A stretch of DNA of 64,000 nt. Source: Saccharibacillus sp. CPCC 101409 (GTDB taxonomy: Bacteria > Bacillota > Bacilli > Paenibacillales > Paenibacillaceae). The position numbers and the translations under genes are program-made. The stretch covers positions 205,986 through 269,985 of the forward strand of contig NZ_JAULSA010000007.1 in assembly GCF_030518235.1 (NCBI RefSeq). Direction: 5' to 3'. Positions within the stretch are counted from its first letter, which is position 1. Each line of letters opens with the position of its first letter. The notes below the pieces were generated by a model. That model did not search any database. It saw only the letters and a list, made by a program, of their open reading frames with translations, and was not told where the DNA came from. Shown in pieces: positions 17,655-25,643 of this stretch.

Positions 17655-17942
17655 CAGGGTGTCGAGAAAGCCGGGGTAGGGTTCCAAACAGAAAATAGCG
17701 GCATACGTACACTTATTTGGGACGAAACGCCTCCGTTTCTTCAAATAGCGACGCAGGTGCAACTATTCGGGGGCCAAAGGCCGAATCGAAGCGAAAAAAC
17801 TCGAAATAGATGTATCAGCGCCATTATTTCCTCGAAAACGTAAGATTAAGCCGGAATAAGGGGCTATACACAGCTATTTTAGATCCGTCCTGCCGCTCGC
17901 TTTATTTCTTCAACTTCTTCCCCGAACTTTTCTTCCAATCGA
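17655..17942 (-). repeat. 288-bp AAATAG-array repeat, copy A
   Basis: On the minus strand the element runs from TTCGATTGGAAG to TTCTCGACACCCTG and contains four units of the type AAATAG-N14-CTATTT. Copies B (28885) and C (61667) have the same length and the same boundaries. The hairpin CACGCCCTAGCGGGCGTG lies immediately on both sides (17638 and 17988). Confidence 0.8.
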
Positions 17943-17986
17943 ACACCCCTATCAGGTTTGCATCAAATCGTTGCTCGACAATCTGA

Positions 17987-18013
17987 CACGCCCTAGCGGG
18001 CGTGGAGTTTTTT
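17987..18013 (+). terminator. Intrinsic terminator-like hairpin
   Basis: CACGCCCTAGCGGGCGTG followed by GAGTTTTTT is a good plus-strand terminator, but no plus-strand gene lies closer than the TetR gene 780 bp upstream. It may end transcription running out of the repeats before the promoter at 18125. Confidence 0.6.
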
Positions 18014-18124
18014 GGCATCCGGCTGCATCCGCCCGTATCTCTTTAAAATATCTAAAATTTTATACAATATTGACCAAGTTGTGAAAACAAACGAAAAAGG
18101 CGGGACCGGATTTGACCCCAAGCA

Positions 18125-18153
18125 TTGAAGGAAATCGCGCGCAGGCGTATAAT
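18125..18153 (+). promoter_or_regulatory. Sigma-A promoter of the EET plus arm
   Basis: TTGAAG (18125-18130), a 17-bp spacer and a perfect TATAAT (18148-18153) stand 120 bp before the first gene of the NusG-II/Gx/ECF operon, leaving a leader of roughly 115 nt. Confidence 0.75.
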
Positions 18154-18273
18154 GAAGGCATCTAAGATTTAGGTATTCAAAAAAATGGGTATTTTGCAGA
18201 CGCGGAATCGGAGCTTCTTTCCGGCGGCATGCGAGATCACTTGCAAAGTACGCGTAAGGAGTCGAATCGTGCA

Positions 18274-18681
18274 ATGAAGGGCAAGATGATGAAAAAAGGG
18301 GACCTCATCCTGATCGGGATCGTAGTAATCGTGGCGCTGGCGTTTATTGTGCCGAGGTGGTTTTCAGACAACTCAAGTGAAAAAAATCACAACGAAAACC
18401 GGATCGTATACATCGAAGTGGACGGCAAGCCGTACAAAGAGCTGCCGCTGACCGAGGAAGAACAGCTGTTTACGATCACGACCGACAAAGGCTTCAACCA
18501 GATCAAGATTCATAATAACGGAGTGGAAATGATCGACGCGGACTGCCCGGACAAACTGTGCCTGGGCTTCGGATTCGTGACCCGGCCGGGCCAGCAGATC
18601 GTGTGCCTGCCGCACCGGGTGTCGGTGTTTATCGGAGTCGATTCGGGAGAGGAGAATGAGATCGATGACGTCGTTGGCTGA
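18274..18681 (+). CDS. eetA-like: NusG domain II protein, EetA-like
   Basis: The 135-aa protein has an N-terminal membrane anchor (residues about 9-27, LILIGIVVIVALAFIVPRWF) and an extracytoplasmic NusG domain II: EVDGKPYKELPL, then CPDKLC and IVCLPHRVSV with its conserved cysteines. TAAGGAG stands about 11 nt before the chosen ATG; ATGs four and five codons later are alternatives. In Listeria-type flavin-based extracellular electron transfer (EET) loci an EetA/EetB membrane pair sits between the quinone pool and the outside. This gene and the next look like that pair, which is inference from domain and context. It overlaps the next gene by 17 bp. Confidence 0.8.
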   Translation: MKGKMMKKGDLILIGIVVIVALAFIVPRWFSDNSSEKNHNENRIVYIEVDGKPYKELPLTEEEQLFTITTDKGFNQIKIHNNGVEMIDADCPDKLCLGFGFVTRPGQQIVCLPHRVSVFIGVDSGEENEIDDVVG

Positions 18682-19216
18682 AGAATCCCTGCTGCTCAAG
18701 AAAACGGTGATCCTGGCGATATTCTCGGCCGCGGCGGTCGTGCTGAGCGTGGTGGAGGCGATGATTCCGCTGGGAACTTTGATGGTGCCGGGCGCGAAGC
18801 TGGGTCTGGCGAATATCATGATCCTGACGTGTTTGTATTTCCTCGACGGCAAAGACACGTTTCTGCTGGTCGTGCTCAAAACGCTGCTCACGGCGATGAT
18901 ACTGGGCACGTTCTCGATGCTGCTGTTCAGTTTGTTCGGAGCGATGCTCAGTTTCGTCGTCATGTTCGGCCTGATGAAGATCAGCCGCAGAAAGCTCAGC
19001 CTGATCGGGATCAGCGTCGCCGGCGGGATTGCGCACAATATCGGGCAGCTCGCGGCGGCGGCGATCGTGATCGACTCGTCGAGTATCTTCTATTATCTGC
19101 CGATGCTGATGATTATGGGCGTGGCGACCGGCGTCGTGGTGGGCATCGCGGTCCGCTACCTGATCAACTCGCTGTCCAACATGAAGATGTTCGCGCCGTT
19201 CGCCAAAGAAGTCTGA
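18665..19216 (+). CDS. eetB-like: Gx transporter family membrane protein, EetB-like
   Basis: This 183-aa integral membrane protein has about five hydrophobic segments. The Gx-family core PGAKLGLANI is near residue 45 and GGIAHNIGQLAAA near residue 118. Such proteins are often annotated as heptaprenyl diphosphate synthase component I, but the hydrophobic profile is that of an ECF S-component-like membrane protein. I use the ATG at 18665, 10 nt after GGAG, rather than 18656, which directly abuts it. Coupling to the NusG-II gene before it and to ECF ATPase genes after it supports an EetB-like role, or substrate capture for the ECF module. Confidence 0.78.
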   Translation: MTSLAEESLLLKKTVILAIFSAAAVVLSVVEAMIPLGTLMVPGAKLGLANIMILTCLYFLDGKDTFLLVVLKTLLTAMILGTFSMLLFSLFGAMLSFVVMFGLMKISRRKLSLIGISVAGGIAHNIGQLAAAAIVIDSSSIFYYLPMLMIMGVATGVVVGIAVRYLINSLSNMKMFAPFAKEV

Positions 19217-19346
19217 ATCGGCAGAACTGCGCAAACGCATAGCGAAAAAGAAAACCGGTACCTTCAGCGTTGACAGGGTATTGCGAAAAGTTCGGCTGCC
19301 GCACATCTCGCAAGCGGTCCGGAAGGAAAGACAAGGGGGACGCCAG

Positions 19347-20246
19347 ATGGTACGGGAGAGCGCGGCTGCGGCCGAACTTAAGGGAATACGGTTTGCTTAT
19401 GAAAAAGATGAAGTCGTACTGCAAGGCGTCGATCTGCGCGTCGAAAACGGCGAGTGGATCGCGATCGTCGGCGCCAGCGGCTGCGGCAAGTCCACGCTGG
19501 TCCGGCTGCTGAACGCGCTGCTGCGGCCGCAGGGCGGCACGGTCGAAGTGTTCGGCGAGGAACTGGCCGAGAGCAATGCGCCGCTGGTGCGCTCCCGGAT
19601 CGGGATGGTATTCCAGAATCCGGACAACCAGTTTATCGGGGAAACGGTGGAGGAAGATATCGCGTTCGGGCTGGAAGGATTGTGCCTGGAACGGGCCGAG
19701 ATGGAGCGCCGCATCCGCGTGTACGCCCGCAAGCTGAACGTGGAGCCGCTGCTCCGGCGCCATCCGAGCGAGCTGTCCGGCGGCCAGAAGCAGCGCTGCG
19801 CGATCGCGTCCTGCCTGGCGATGGAGCCGGAGATCGTCGTGTTCGACGAAGCGACGTCGATGCAGGACGAGAATTCGCGCCGCGAAATGCTGAATATTAT
19901 GGCGGATATGCAGGCGCGGGGCGGCTATACGATCTTTTCGGTCACGCACGACGCGGACGAGATGCTGGCGGCGGACCGGATTGTCGCGCTGAAAGACGGC
20001 ACGGTCCGCGCGGACCGGTCTCCGGGCGATTTTTTTGCGGACGAGGAGCTGCTGCGGGACTGCGGGATCGAGATGCCGTTTCGGCTGCGGCTGGAGCGGG
20101 AACTCGGCCGGCGCGGGCTGATAGAGGCCGAGGCGGGTCGGCCGGCAAGCGGTTCCGGTTCCGTCTCGGCGGAGCAAACGGGCGATGCGGGCGAGAAAAA
20201 TACGCACGCGGAAAAAGCGGACGAAGGAGGCGGGCGGCATGTCTGA
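19347..20246 (+). CDS. ecfA1: ECF transporter ATPase EcfA1
   Basis: This 299-aa ABC ATPase has Walker A GASGCGKST near residue 46, Q-loop VFQNPDNQFIG, signature LSGGQKQR near 143 and Walker B IVVFDEATS with SMQD after it. The Q-loop sequence is typical of energy-coupling-factor (ECF) ATPases. The start follows AAGGGGG by 7 nt, with a 130-bp gap after the Gx gene. A C-terminal tail of about 60 residues rich in Gly, Ala and Glu exceeds the usual fold. It pairs with EcfA2 (8-bp overlap) and EcfT to power vitamin uptake or, in EET loci, flavin secretion. No S-component such as RibU is encoded nearby. Confidence 0.9.
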   Translation: MVRESAAAAELKGIRFAYEKDEVVLQGVDLRVENGEWIAIVGASGCGKSTLVRLLNALLRPQGGTVEVFGEELAESNAPLVRSRIGMVFQNPDNQFIGETVEEDIAFGLEGLCLERAEMERRIRVYARKLNVEPLLRRHPSELSGGQKQRCAIASCLAMEPEIVVFDEATSMQDENSRREMLNIMADMQARGGYTIFSVTHDADEMLAADRIVALKDGTVRADRSPGDFFADEELLRDCGIEMPFRLRLERELGRRGLIEAEAGRPASGSGSVSAEQTGDAGEKNTHAEKADEGGGRHV

Positions 20247-21168
20247 GCGGGAAACGGTCATCGAACTGAAAAATGTCGACTATACGTATCAGGCAGGCAG
20301 CCCGTTCGCCGCGGCGGCGCTGCACGATGTGAATATCCGCGTCCGCCGGGGAACGCTCGTCGGTATCGCCGGGGGAACCGGTTCCGGCAAATCGACACTG
20401 CTGCAGCTGGTCAACGGACTGCTGCTGCCGACGGGCGGCTCGGTCTCGGTTCTGGACCACGTGCTGACGCCGGGCATGAAAAAGCCCAGGCTGAACAGCC
20501 TGCGCCGCCGGGTCGGGCTCAGTTTCCAGTTTCCCGAGCAGCATTTGTTCGAGGATACGGTCGAAAAAGACCTGATGTTCGGGCCGCTGAACTTCGGCAT
20601 GCCGCGCGAGGAAGCGCAGAACCGGGCGGCCGAAGCGCTGCGCGCCATGCGGCTGGACGAAGCTCTGCTGAAGCGCCATCCGCTGACGCTCAGCGGCGGC
20701 CAGATGCGCAAAGCGGCTATCGCTTCGGTGCTGGCGGCGGGACCGGAGATTGTGATGCTCGACGAGCCGACGGCGACGCTCGATTCCGCCGCGCGCCGCG
20801 AGCTGATCTCGCTGCTTGAGCGGCTGTGCCGCGAGGAAGGGCGCACGATCCTGATGGTGACGCACCGCGTCGAGGAGCTGCTCCATGCGGCGGACGAATG
20901 GATCGTCATGCACGAAGGGCGCGCCGTGTTCCAGGGCGGCCCGGACGAACTGGCCGGCCGCGCCGGCGAGCTCGGCGGCTGGGGCGTCGCCGTGCCCGAG
21001 CAGCTGCGCTGCTGGCGGGAATGGACGTCCCGCCTGCCGCAGCTCTCCTCGCTGCCGATGCCGCGCACGGCGGAGGAAATGGCCGGCGCGATCGAGCGCG
21101 CGGTCCGCGGCGCGGGCGGTTCGGGCGGCGGCCCCGAACGGGAGGAGAACTTATGCGCGACAAACTGA
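20239..21168 (+). CDS. ecfA2: ECF transporter ATPase EcfA2
   Basis: This 309-aa ABC ATPase has Walker A GGTGSGKST near residue 43, Q-loop SFQFPEQHLFEDTV, signature LSGGQMRK near 153 and Walker B IVMLDEPTATLD. The EcfA2-type Q-loop (FPE) complements EcfA1. The start follows GAAGGAGG and overlaps EcfA1 by 8 bp. Its 3' end overlaps EcfT by 16 bp, so the three proteins are translationally coupled as expected for a fixed-stoichiometry complex at the inner face of the membrane. Confidence 0.9.
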   Translation: MSERETVIELKNVDYTYQAGSPFAAAALHDVNIRVRRGTLVGIAGGTGSGKSTLLQLVNGLLLPTGGSVSVLDHVLTPGMKKPRLNSLRRRVGLSFQFPEQHLFEDTVEKDLMFGPLNFGMPREEAQNRAAEALRAMRLDEALLKRHPLTLSGGQMRKAAIASVLAAGPEIVMLDEPTATLDSAARRELISLLERLCREEGRTILMVTHRVEELLHAADEWIVMHEGRAVFQGGPDELAGRAGELGGWGVAVPEQLRCWREWTSRLPQLSSLPMPRTAEEMAGAIERAVRGAGGSGGGPEREENLCATN

Positions 21169-21974
21169 TTCTCGGCCGCATGATCCCGACGGGCTCGCGC
21201 GTGCACGAGCTGGACCCCCGGGCCAAGATTACGGCGATGCTGCTGTTCGCGGCGGCGCTGATCCTGTCGGGCGGCTGGGCGGAGCTGGCCGTGCTGGCGG
21301 TATTCTCGGTCATCGTGCTGACCGCGACGAAGATTCCGCTGCGGACTTACCTGCGGGCGCTGCGTCCGCTGCGCTGGCTGATGCTGTTCGTGTTCTTGTT
21401 CCAGCTTTTCGCGGGCGCTGGGGCCGGGGCGGCCGCGGATAGCGCGGCATGGACGCTGGGGCCGGTTACGCTGACGGCCGCCGGATTGTCCGGCGCGCTG
21501 CTGGCGGTCAGCCGGATGGCGCTGCTGATCGTATTCACGGCGATGCTGACGTTTACGACGACGCCGTCCATGCTCAGCCGCGGCATCGAAGGCATGATCA
21601 AGCCGCTGTCGCGCAAAGGAAGCACGGGGGCGGAGCGCTTTTCGCTCATGATGCGCCTGGCGCTGCGCTTTATCCCGGCTCTGTTGGAAGAATCGCAGAC
21701 CATCCTCAAAGCGCAGGCCGCGCGCGGCGCGGACTACGAAGAGATGAAGATCAAAGAAAAAGCGCGGCTGCTGATGTCGCTGCTCGTTCCGGTCACGGTC
21801 GGCGCGTTCCGCCGGGCGGAAGAGCTGACCACGTCGCTCGAAGCGCGCGGCTACCGGATCGGAGCGCCGAGAACGTCGTACCGCCGGCTTTCCTGGAGCG
21901 GGGCGGACACCTTTTTCACGCTGCTGTTCGTGCTGCTGCTGGCGGGTACGCTGACGATGCGCCTGATGCTGTAA
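21153..21974 (+). CDS. ecfT: ECF transporter transmembrane protein EcfT
   Basis: The 273-aa polytopic protein starts after GGGAGGAG. N-terminal MIPTGSRVHELDPRAKI is the EcfT amphipathic lead-in. Three to four membrane segments follow, then the cytoplasmic coupling helices with the two Ala-Arg-Gly-type motifs that seat the ATPases (QAARGADYE near 190 and EARGYR near 232), and a last membrane helix. It completes the energizing module; the hairpin that ends transcription begins within its last codons. Confidence 0.9.
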   Translation: MRDKLILGRMIPTGSRVHELDPRAKITAMLLFAAALILSGGWAELAVLAVFSVIVLTATKIPLRTYLRALRPLRWLMLFVFLFQLFAGAGAGAAADSAAWTLGPVTLTAAGLSGALLAVSRMALLIVFTAMLTFTTTPSMLSRGIEGMIKPLSRKGSTGAERFSLMMRLALRFIPALLEESQTILKAQAARGADYEEMKIKEKARLLMSLLVPVTVGAFRRAEELTTSLEARGYRIGAPRTSYRRLSWSGADTFFTLLFVLLLAGTLTMRLML

Positions 21975-22008
21975 AGCGGCGTCCGGGCACGGTTTACAGC
22001 ATTTTTTT
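21966..22008 (+). terminator. Terminator after ecfT
   Basis: ATGCTGTAAA (which includes the ecfT stop codon) pairs with TTTACAGCAT (21993-22002), followed by seven Ts. It separates the ECF module from the U32 gene. Confidence 0.9.
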
Positions 22009-22137
22009 CTGATATGGAATTTGCGGGGGCCCCGCGCGGGCTGCCCGGTATCTAAGAATGTGAAATCAAGAACGAAGCGATTGGAAGCAGGATGTAGGGC
22101 GGGAGTTTGTTCAACCACAGCGAAGGGGGAAGTACAG

Positions 22138-24186
22138 ATGGCACGGTATTTTCAGGGAAGAGAAGTGGAGCTGCTCGCTCCGGCGGGGACGTTCGATATT
22201 TTTGAAACGGTGATTCGCTCCAACTGCGACGCGGTTTATTTCGGAGGACCGGGACTCAATATGCGCATGATGCGCAAAGGCTACAATTTCACCCGCGAGG
22301 ATATTATCGAAGCGGTGAACGTCGCGCACGGTCTCGGCAAAAAAGCTTACGTCACCGTCAACAATATGCTGAGCGAAACGGACGTGGCGGAAGCGGGCGA
22401 GTATCTGGCGTTCCTGGACCGCTCCGGCGTCGACGCCATTATCGTGCAGGATCTGGCCGTGCCGTCGCTGCTGAGAGAACAGGGTCTTGCGCTGCCGGTG
22501 CACGCTTCCGTTATGCTGAACGTACATAACGTGGAAATGGTGCGGGCGCTCCAGGAATTCGGCGTGACCCGGGTCGTGACCTCGCGCGAAATGGATCTCA
22601 AAACGGCGCGCGTCATCGAGGAGCAGACGGGGATCGAGATCGAATATTTCGTCCACGGCGATATGTGCTCGGTGCACGGCGCCAACTGCTACATCAGCTC
22701 GCAGCTGTTCGGCATGAGCAGCAACCGGGGCAAATGCCTGAAGCCGTGCCGCTGGGATTACCGCATGAAAAAAGACGGTTACGTCTACAGCACGCCTTAT
22801 CCGCTGGCCGCCAAAGACATGAACATGTACGAATACCTGCCGGAACTGATCGACGCGCACGTCACTTCGTTCAAGATCGAAGGCCGGATGCGCGACAAAG
22901 AATTCATGGCTTCGCTGGTGGACAGCTACGGCGACGCGATCGACCGCTATCTGGAAGACCCGCTGGCGTTTAACCGCACCCGGAATAGTGAAGAACTTCA
23001 CAAGAATCGCAAACGCGATTTCTCCACCGCTTACGCTTTCGGCAAACCGGGACTGTCGAACATCAACTTCCGCTACGAAGGCACCGGCAAATTCTACAGC
23101 ACGGGCAAAGTGTTCAGCACGCCGACGGCGGAGCGGGAAACGAGCGAAGCTGCGGTCAACGCGGTGCGCAGCATGCTGCGGGAAACGGCCGAAGCGAAAG
23201 CTTCCGCCGGCGAGGCGCAGACCTCTTCGCTTACCGCGCGCAAAACGGCTTCGCCGAAGCTCACGGTGCGAGTCAACAATATGGCGCAGGCCAGAGCGGC
23301 GCTGCAAACAGGCGTGGACGAGCTGTTCCTGTCGGGCGACGTGCTGCTGCCGGACCGCGCGTTCGGACGCCGCGATATCGACGAACTGGCCGAGATCAAA
23401 GGCGGCGCCCGCCTGGTCCTCGCCACGCCGCGCATGATGGACGAGATTCATTTCGAGCAGTACGATGCGTTCCTGTCCGCGGGCGTTCCCGGTCTGGACG
23501 GGCTGCTGGTGACGAATATCGGCGCGGTGCGGCGTTTCAAGAAATTCGGGCTGCCGCTGATCGGCGACCTGTCGCTGAACCTGTACAACCACATGGCGGA
23601 AAATATGTACCGCGAGCTCGGCGTCGAGCGGCTGACGGCTTCGATCGAAGCGAATCTGCCGGACCTGTCCGCGCTGCTGCGCGAAACGAAAGGCGAGCTG
23701 GAACTGACCGTGCACGGCACGCCGGTAGTCATGTACATGGAGCACGATCTGTACGAGAACACCGAAGTGTACGAATCGATCGGCGAAGAAAACAACCAAT
23801 ACGTCCCGAGCGACGTGCTCGTGCTGATGACCGACAAAGGCGAAAGCCCGGTCTACAAAGACGTATACGGACGCTGCCATCTGACGACCTCCAAAGAAAT
23901 CTGCCTGCTGCCGGTCGTCGGCGAACTGGCCGGCGCAGGAATCACGCACTTCCGCGTCGAAGGTTCCACCTATACGCCGGAACGTCTGGCGCAGCTGCTG
24001 AGCGTGTACCGTTCGGCGCTGAACGAGCCGGAGCGCGCCGGCGAACTGGCCGCCGCGCTGGAACCGTCGTTCGCCGGCTTTACGCTCGGCGCGCTGTCGT
24101 TCCGCCGCGCCGACAAGAGCACGCCGGCCAACCTGCCGTCCGCGGTGGAAGCGGCGGAGCCGGAGCTTCAGGAAACGAAAGGGTGA
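22138..24186 (+). CDS. Peptidase U32 family protein
   Basis: This 682-aa cytosolic protein starts after AAGGGGG. The N-terminal U32 domain begins EVELLAPAGTFD. Its signature region holds FVHGDMC (Cys177), Cys184, then SSNRGKC (Cys200) and Cys204, cysteines that in characterised relatives hold a 4Fe-4S cluster. The second half is a further U32-like/DUF3656 region, giving the size of RlhA-type proteins. Known U32 proteins hydroxylate or modify tRNA, rRNA or, as UbiU/UbiV, quinone precursors without oxygen. Here it is tightly linked to an aminotransferase and a UbiA prenyltransferase. An RNA-modifying role is the default; a quinone role is a context-based alternative. Confidence 0.85.
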   Translation: MARYFQGREVELLAPAGTFDIFETVIRSNCDAVYFGGPGLNMRMMRKGYNFTREDIIEAVNVAHGLGKKAYVTVNNMLSETDVAEAGEYLAFLDRSGVDAIIVQDLAVPSLLREQGLALPVHASVMLNVHNVEMVRALQEFGVTRVVTSREMDLKTARVIEEQTGIEIEYFVHGDMCSVHGANCYISSQLFGMSSNRGKCLKPCRWDYRMKKDGYVYSTPYPLAAKDMNMYEYLPELIDAHVTSFKIEGRMRDKEFMASLVDSYGDAIDRYLEDPLAFNRTRNSEELHKNRKRDFSTAYAFGKPGLSNINFRYEGTGKFYSTGKVFSTPTAERETSEAAVNAVRSMLRETAEAKASAGEAQTSSLTARKTASPKLTVRVNNMAQARAALQTGVDELFLSGDVLLPDRAFGRRDIDELAEIKGGARLVLATPRMMDEIHFEQYDAFLSAGVPGLDGLLVTNIGAVRRFKKFGLPLIGDLSLNLYNHMAENMYRELGVERLTASIEANLPDLSALLRETKGELELTVHGTPVVMYMEHDLYENTEVYESIGEENNQYVPSDVLVLMTDKGESPVYKDVYGRCHLTTSKEICLLPVVGELAGAGITHFRVEGSTYTPERLAQLLSVYRSALNEPERAGELAAALEPSFAGFTLGALSFRRADKSTPANLPSAVEAAEPELQETKG

Positions 24187-24191
24187 TCGAC

Positions 24192-25643
24192 ATGAACACA
24201 GGCAATGGGCAAACTTCGGAGTCGGAATCGTTGAACTCCACGCTGGCGCAAAGCGCCGCGATGCAAGAAGGAGGACTGGGCGCCGGCGCCGCAGCCGGCG
24301 CGGCCGCTTCCGTCGGCATGAAACCGGACGAAGTGATCGCGGCGCGCAAAGCGCATTTCTTCCCGTGCACGCAGCACTTTTACCGCAATCCGCCGGTGCT
24401 CGTATCCGGCTTGATGCAGCGGGTCACGGACGGCGAAGGCAAGCGCTACACCGATTTCTTCGCCGGCGTATCCGTTGTGGCCAGCGGCCACTGCAATCCG
24501 GCGATCGCCGAGGAGACGGCGCGGCAGGTGCGCACGCTCCAGCATACGACGACCGTGTACCTGACGGAACCGTCGGCCAGGCTGGCGCGGCGCATGGCCG
24601 AGCTGCTGCCGGCTTATCCGCGCGTTTTCTTCTGCAACAGCGGTTCGGAAGCGAACGAAGGCGCGCTCGTGCTGGCGCGCCGCCATACGAAGCGCAGAGG
24701 CTTTATCTCGCTGACGGAATCGCTGCACGGCCGCACTTCGCTGACGATCAGCGTAACCGGGCTGAGCATGTGGCGCACCGATCCGTTCCCGGACAGCCAT
24801 GTGTACTTTATCCCGCGGCCGTACGAATACGGCATGGACCCGGCCGAAGCGGCGGAGCGTTCGCTGAACGCGCTGGAAGACGTGCTGCGCGAAGCCGGCG
24901 ACAATATCGCGGCCATGATCGTCGAGCCGATCCAGGGCAACGGCGGCATGATCGTGATGCCGGACGGCTACCTGGCCCGGGCGAAGCGGCTGCTGGAGCA
25001 GTACGGCGTGCTCATGATCGCCGACGAGATCCAGACCGGCTTCGGCCGGACGGGACGGCTGCTCGCCTCGGAGCAGCTCGGCGTGCAGGCCGATATCGTC
25101 ACCATGGCCAAAGCGCTCGGCGGCGGCATCCCGATCGGCGCGTTCGCCGCGACCGAAGAAGTCGCCGCTTCGCTGAACAGCCCGTCGGCTTCGACGTTCG
25201 GCGGCAATCCGGTCTCGGCGGTAACGGCGCTGGCCGTGCTCGATTACATCGAGGCCAAGAACCTGCCGGAACGCGCGGCGCGTCTCGGCTCGGCGCTCAA
25301 GCTCGGCCTGGAGCGGCTGCGCGCGTTCTATCCGCGCATCCTGTCCGAAGTGCGCGGCCTCGGCCTGATGCTCGGCGCGGAGCTGCACGCGGACGATCCG
25401 GCGCTCGGCGCGGCCGTCGTCGACCGGGTGCTGGAAGAGATGAAAGACCGAGGCTTCCTGATCGGCAAGAACGGCGTGTCGCGCAACGTGCTGGCGTTCC
25501 AGCCGCCGCTTGTGATCGAAGCTTCCGATATCGAAAGCATGCTGGAAGCGCTGGACGCGGTGCTGGGCGGCATCGAGCAGGAGCGGATTCAAGCCGAGTC
25601 TCCGTCCGGGCCGCGGCGGGCGGACGAAGGAGAGCGGCAATGA
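24192..25643 (+). CDS. Class-III PLP-dependent aminotransferase
   Basis: This 483-aa fold-type-I aminotransferase shows the class-III landmarks: CNSGSEANEGAL near 150, SLHGRTSL near 182, Asp in ADEIQTGFGRTG near 279, and the pyridoxal-phosphate lysine in MAKALGGGIPIG near 310. It resembles alanine-glyoxylate or omega-amino-acid aminotransferases. The substrate cannot be read from sequence. The first 40 residues are a disordered Ser/Ala/Gly extension. ATG at 24192 has AGGGTGA upstream; GTG at 24183 is an alternative. The gene starts 6 bp after the U32 stop and shares an ATGA overlap with the UbiA gene, so the three are one operon. Confidence 0.85.
   Translation: MNTGNGQTSESESLNSTLAQSAAMQEGGLGAGAAAGAAASVGMKPDEVIAARKAHFFPCTQHFYRNPPVLVSGLMQRVTDGEGKRYTDFFAGVSVVASGHCNPAIAEETARQVRTLQHTTTVYLTEPSARLARRMAELLPAYPRVFFCNSGSEANEGALVLARRHTKRRGFISLTESLHGRTSLTISVTGLSMWRTDPFPDSHVYFIPRPYEYGMDPAEAAERSLNALEDVLREAGDNIAAMIVEPIQGNGGMIVMPDGYLARAKRLLEQYGVLMIADEIQTGFGRTGRLLASEQLGVQADIVTMAKALGGGIPIGAFAATEEVAASLNSPSASTFGGNPVSAVTALAVLDYIEAKNLPERAARLGSALKLGLERLRAFYPRILSEVRGLGLMLGAELHADDPALGAAVVDRVLEEMKDRGFLIGKNGVSRNVLAFQPPLVIEASDIESMLEALDAVLGGIEQERIQAESPSGPRRADEGERQ

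Noticed and set aside
17526..17762. Minus-strand frame beginning MHLRRYL
   Set aside because: It spans the 288-bp repeat and the MITE; translation of repeat DNA without a start site.
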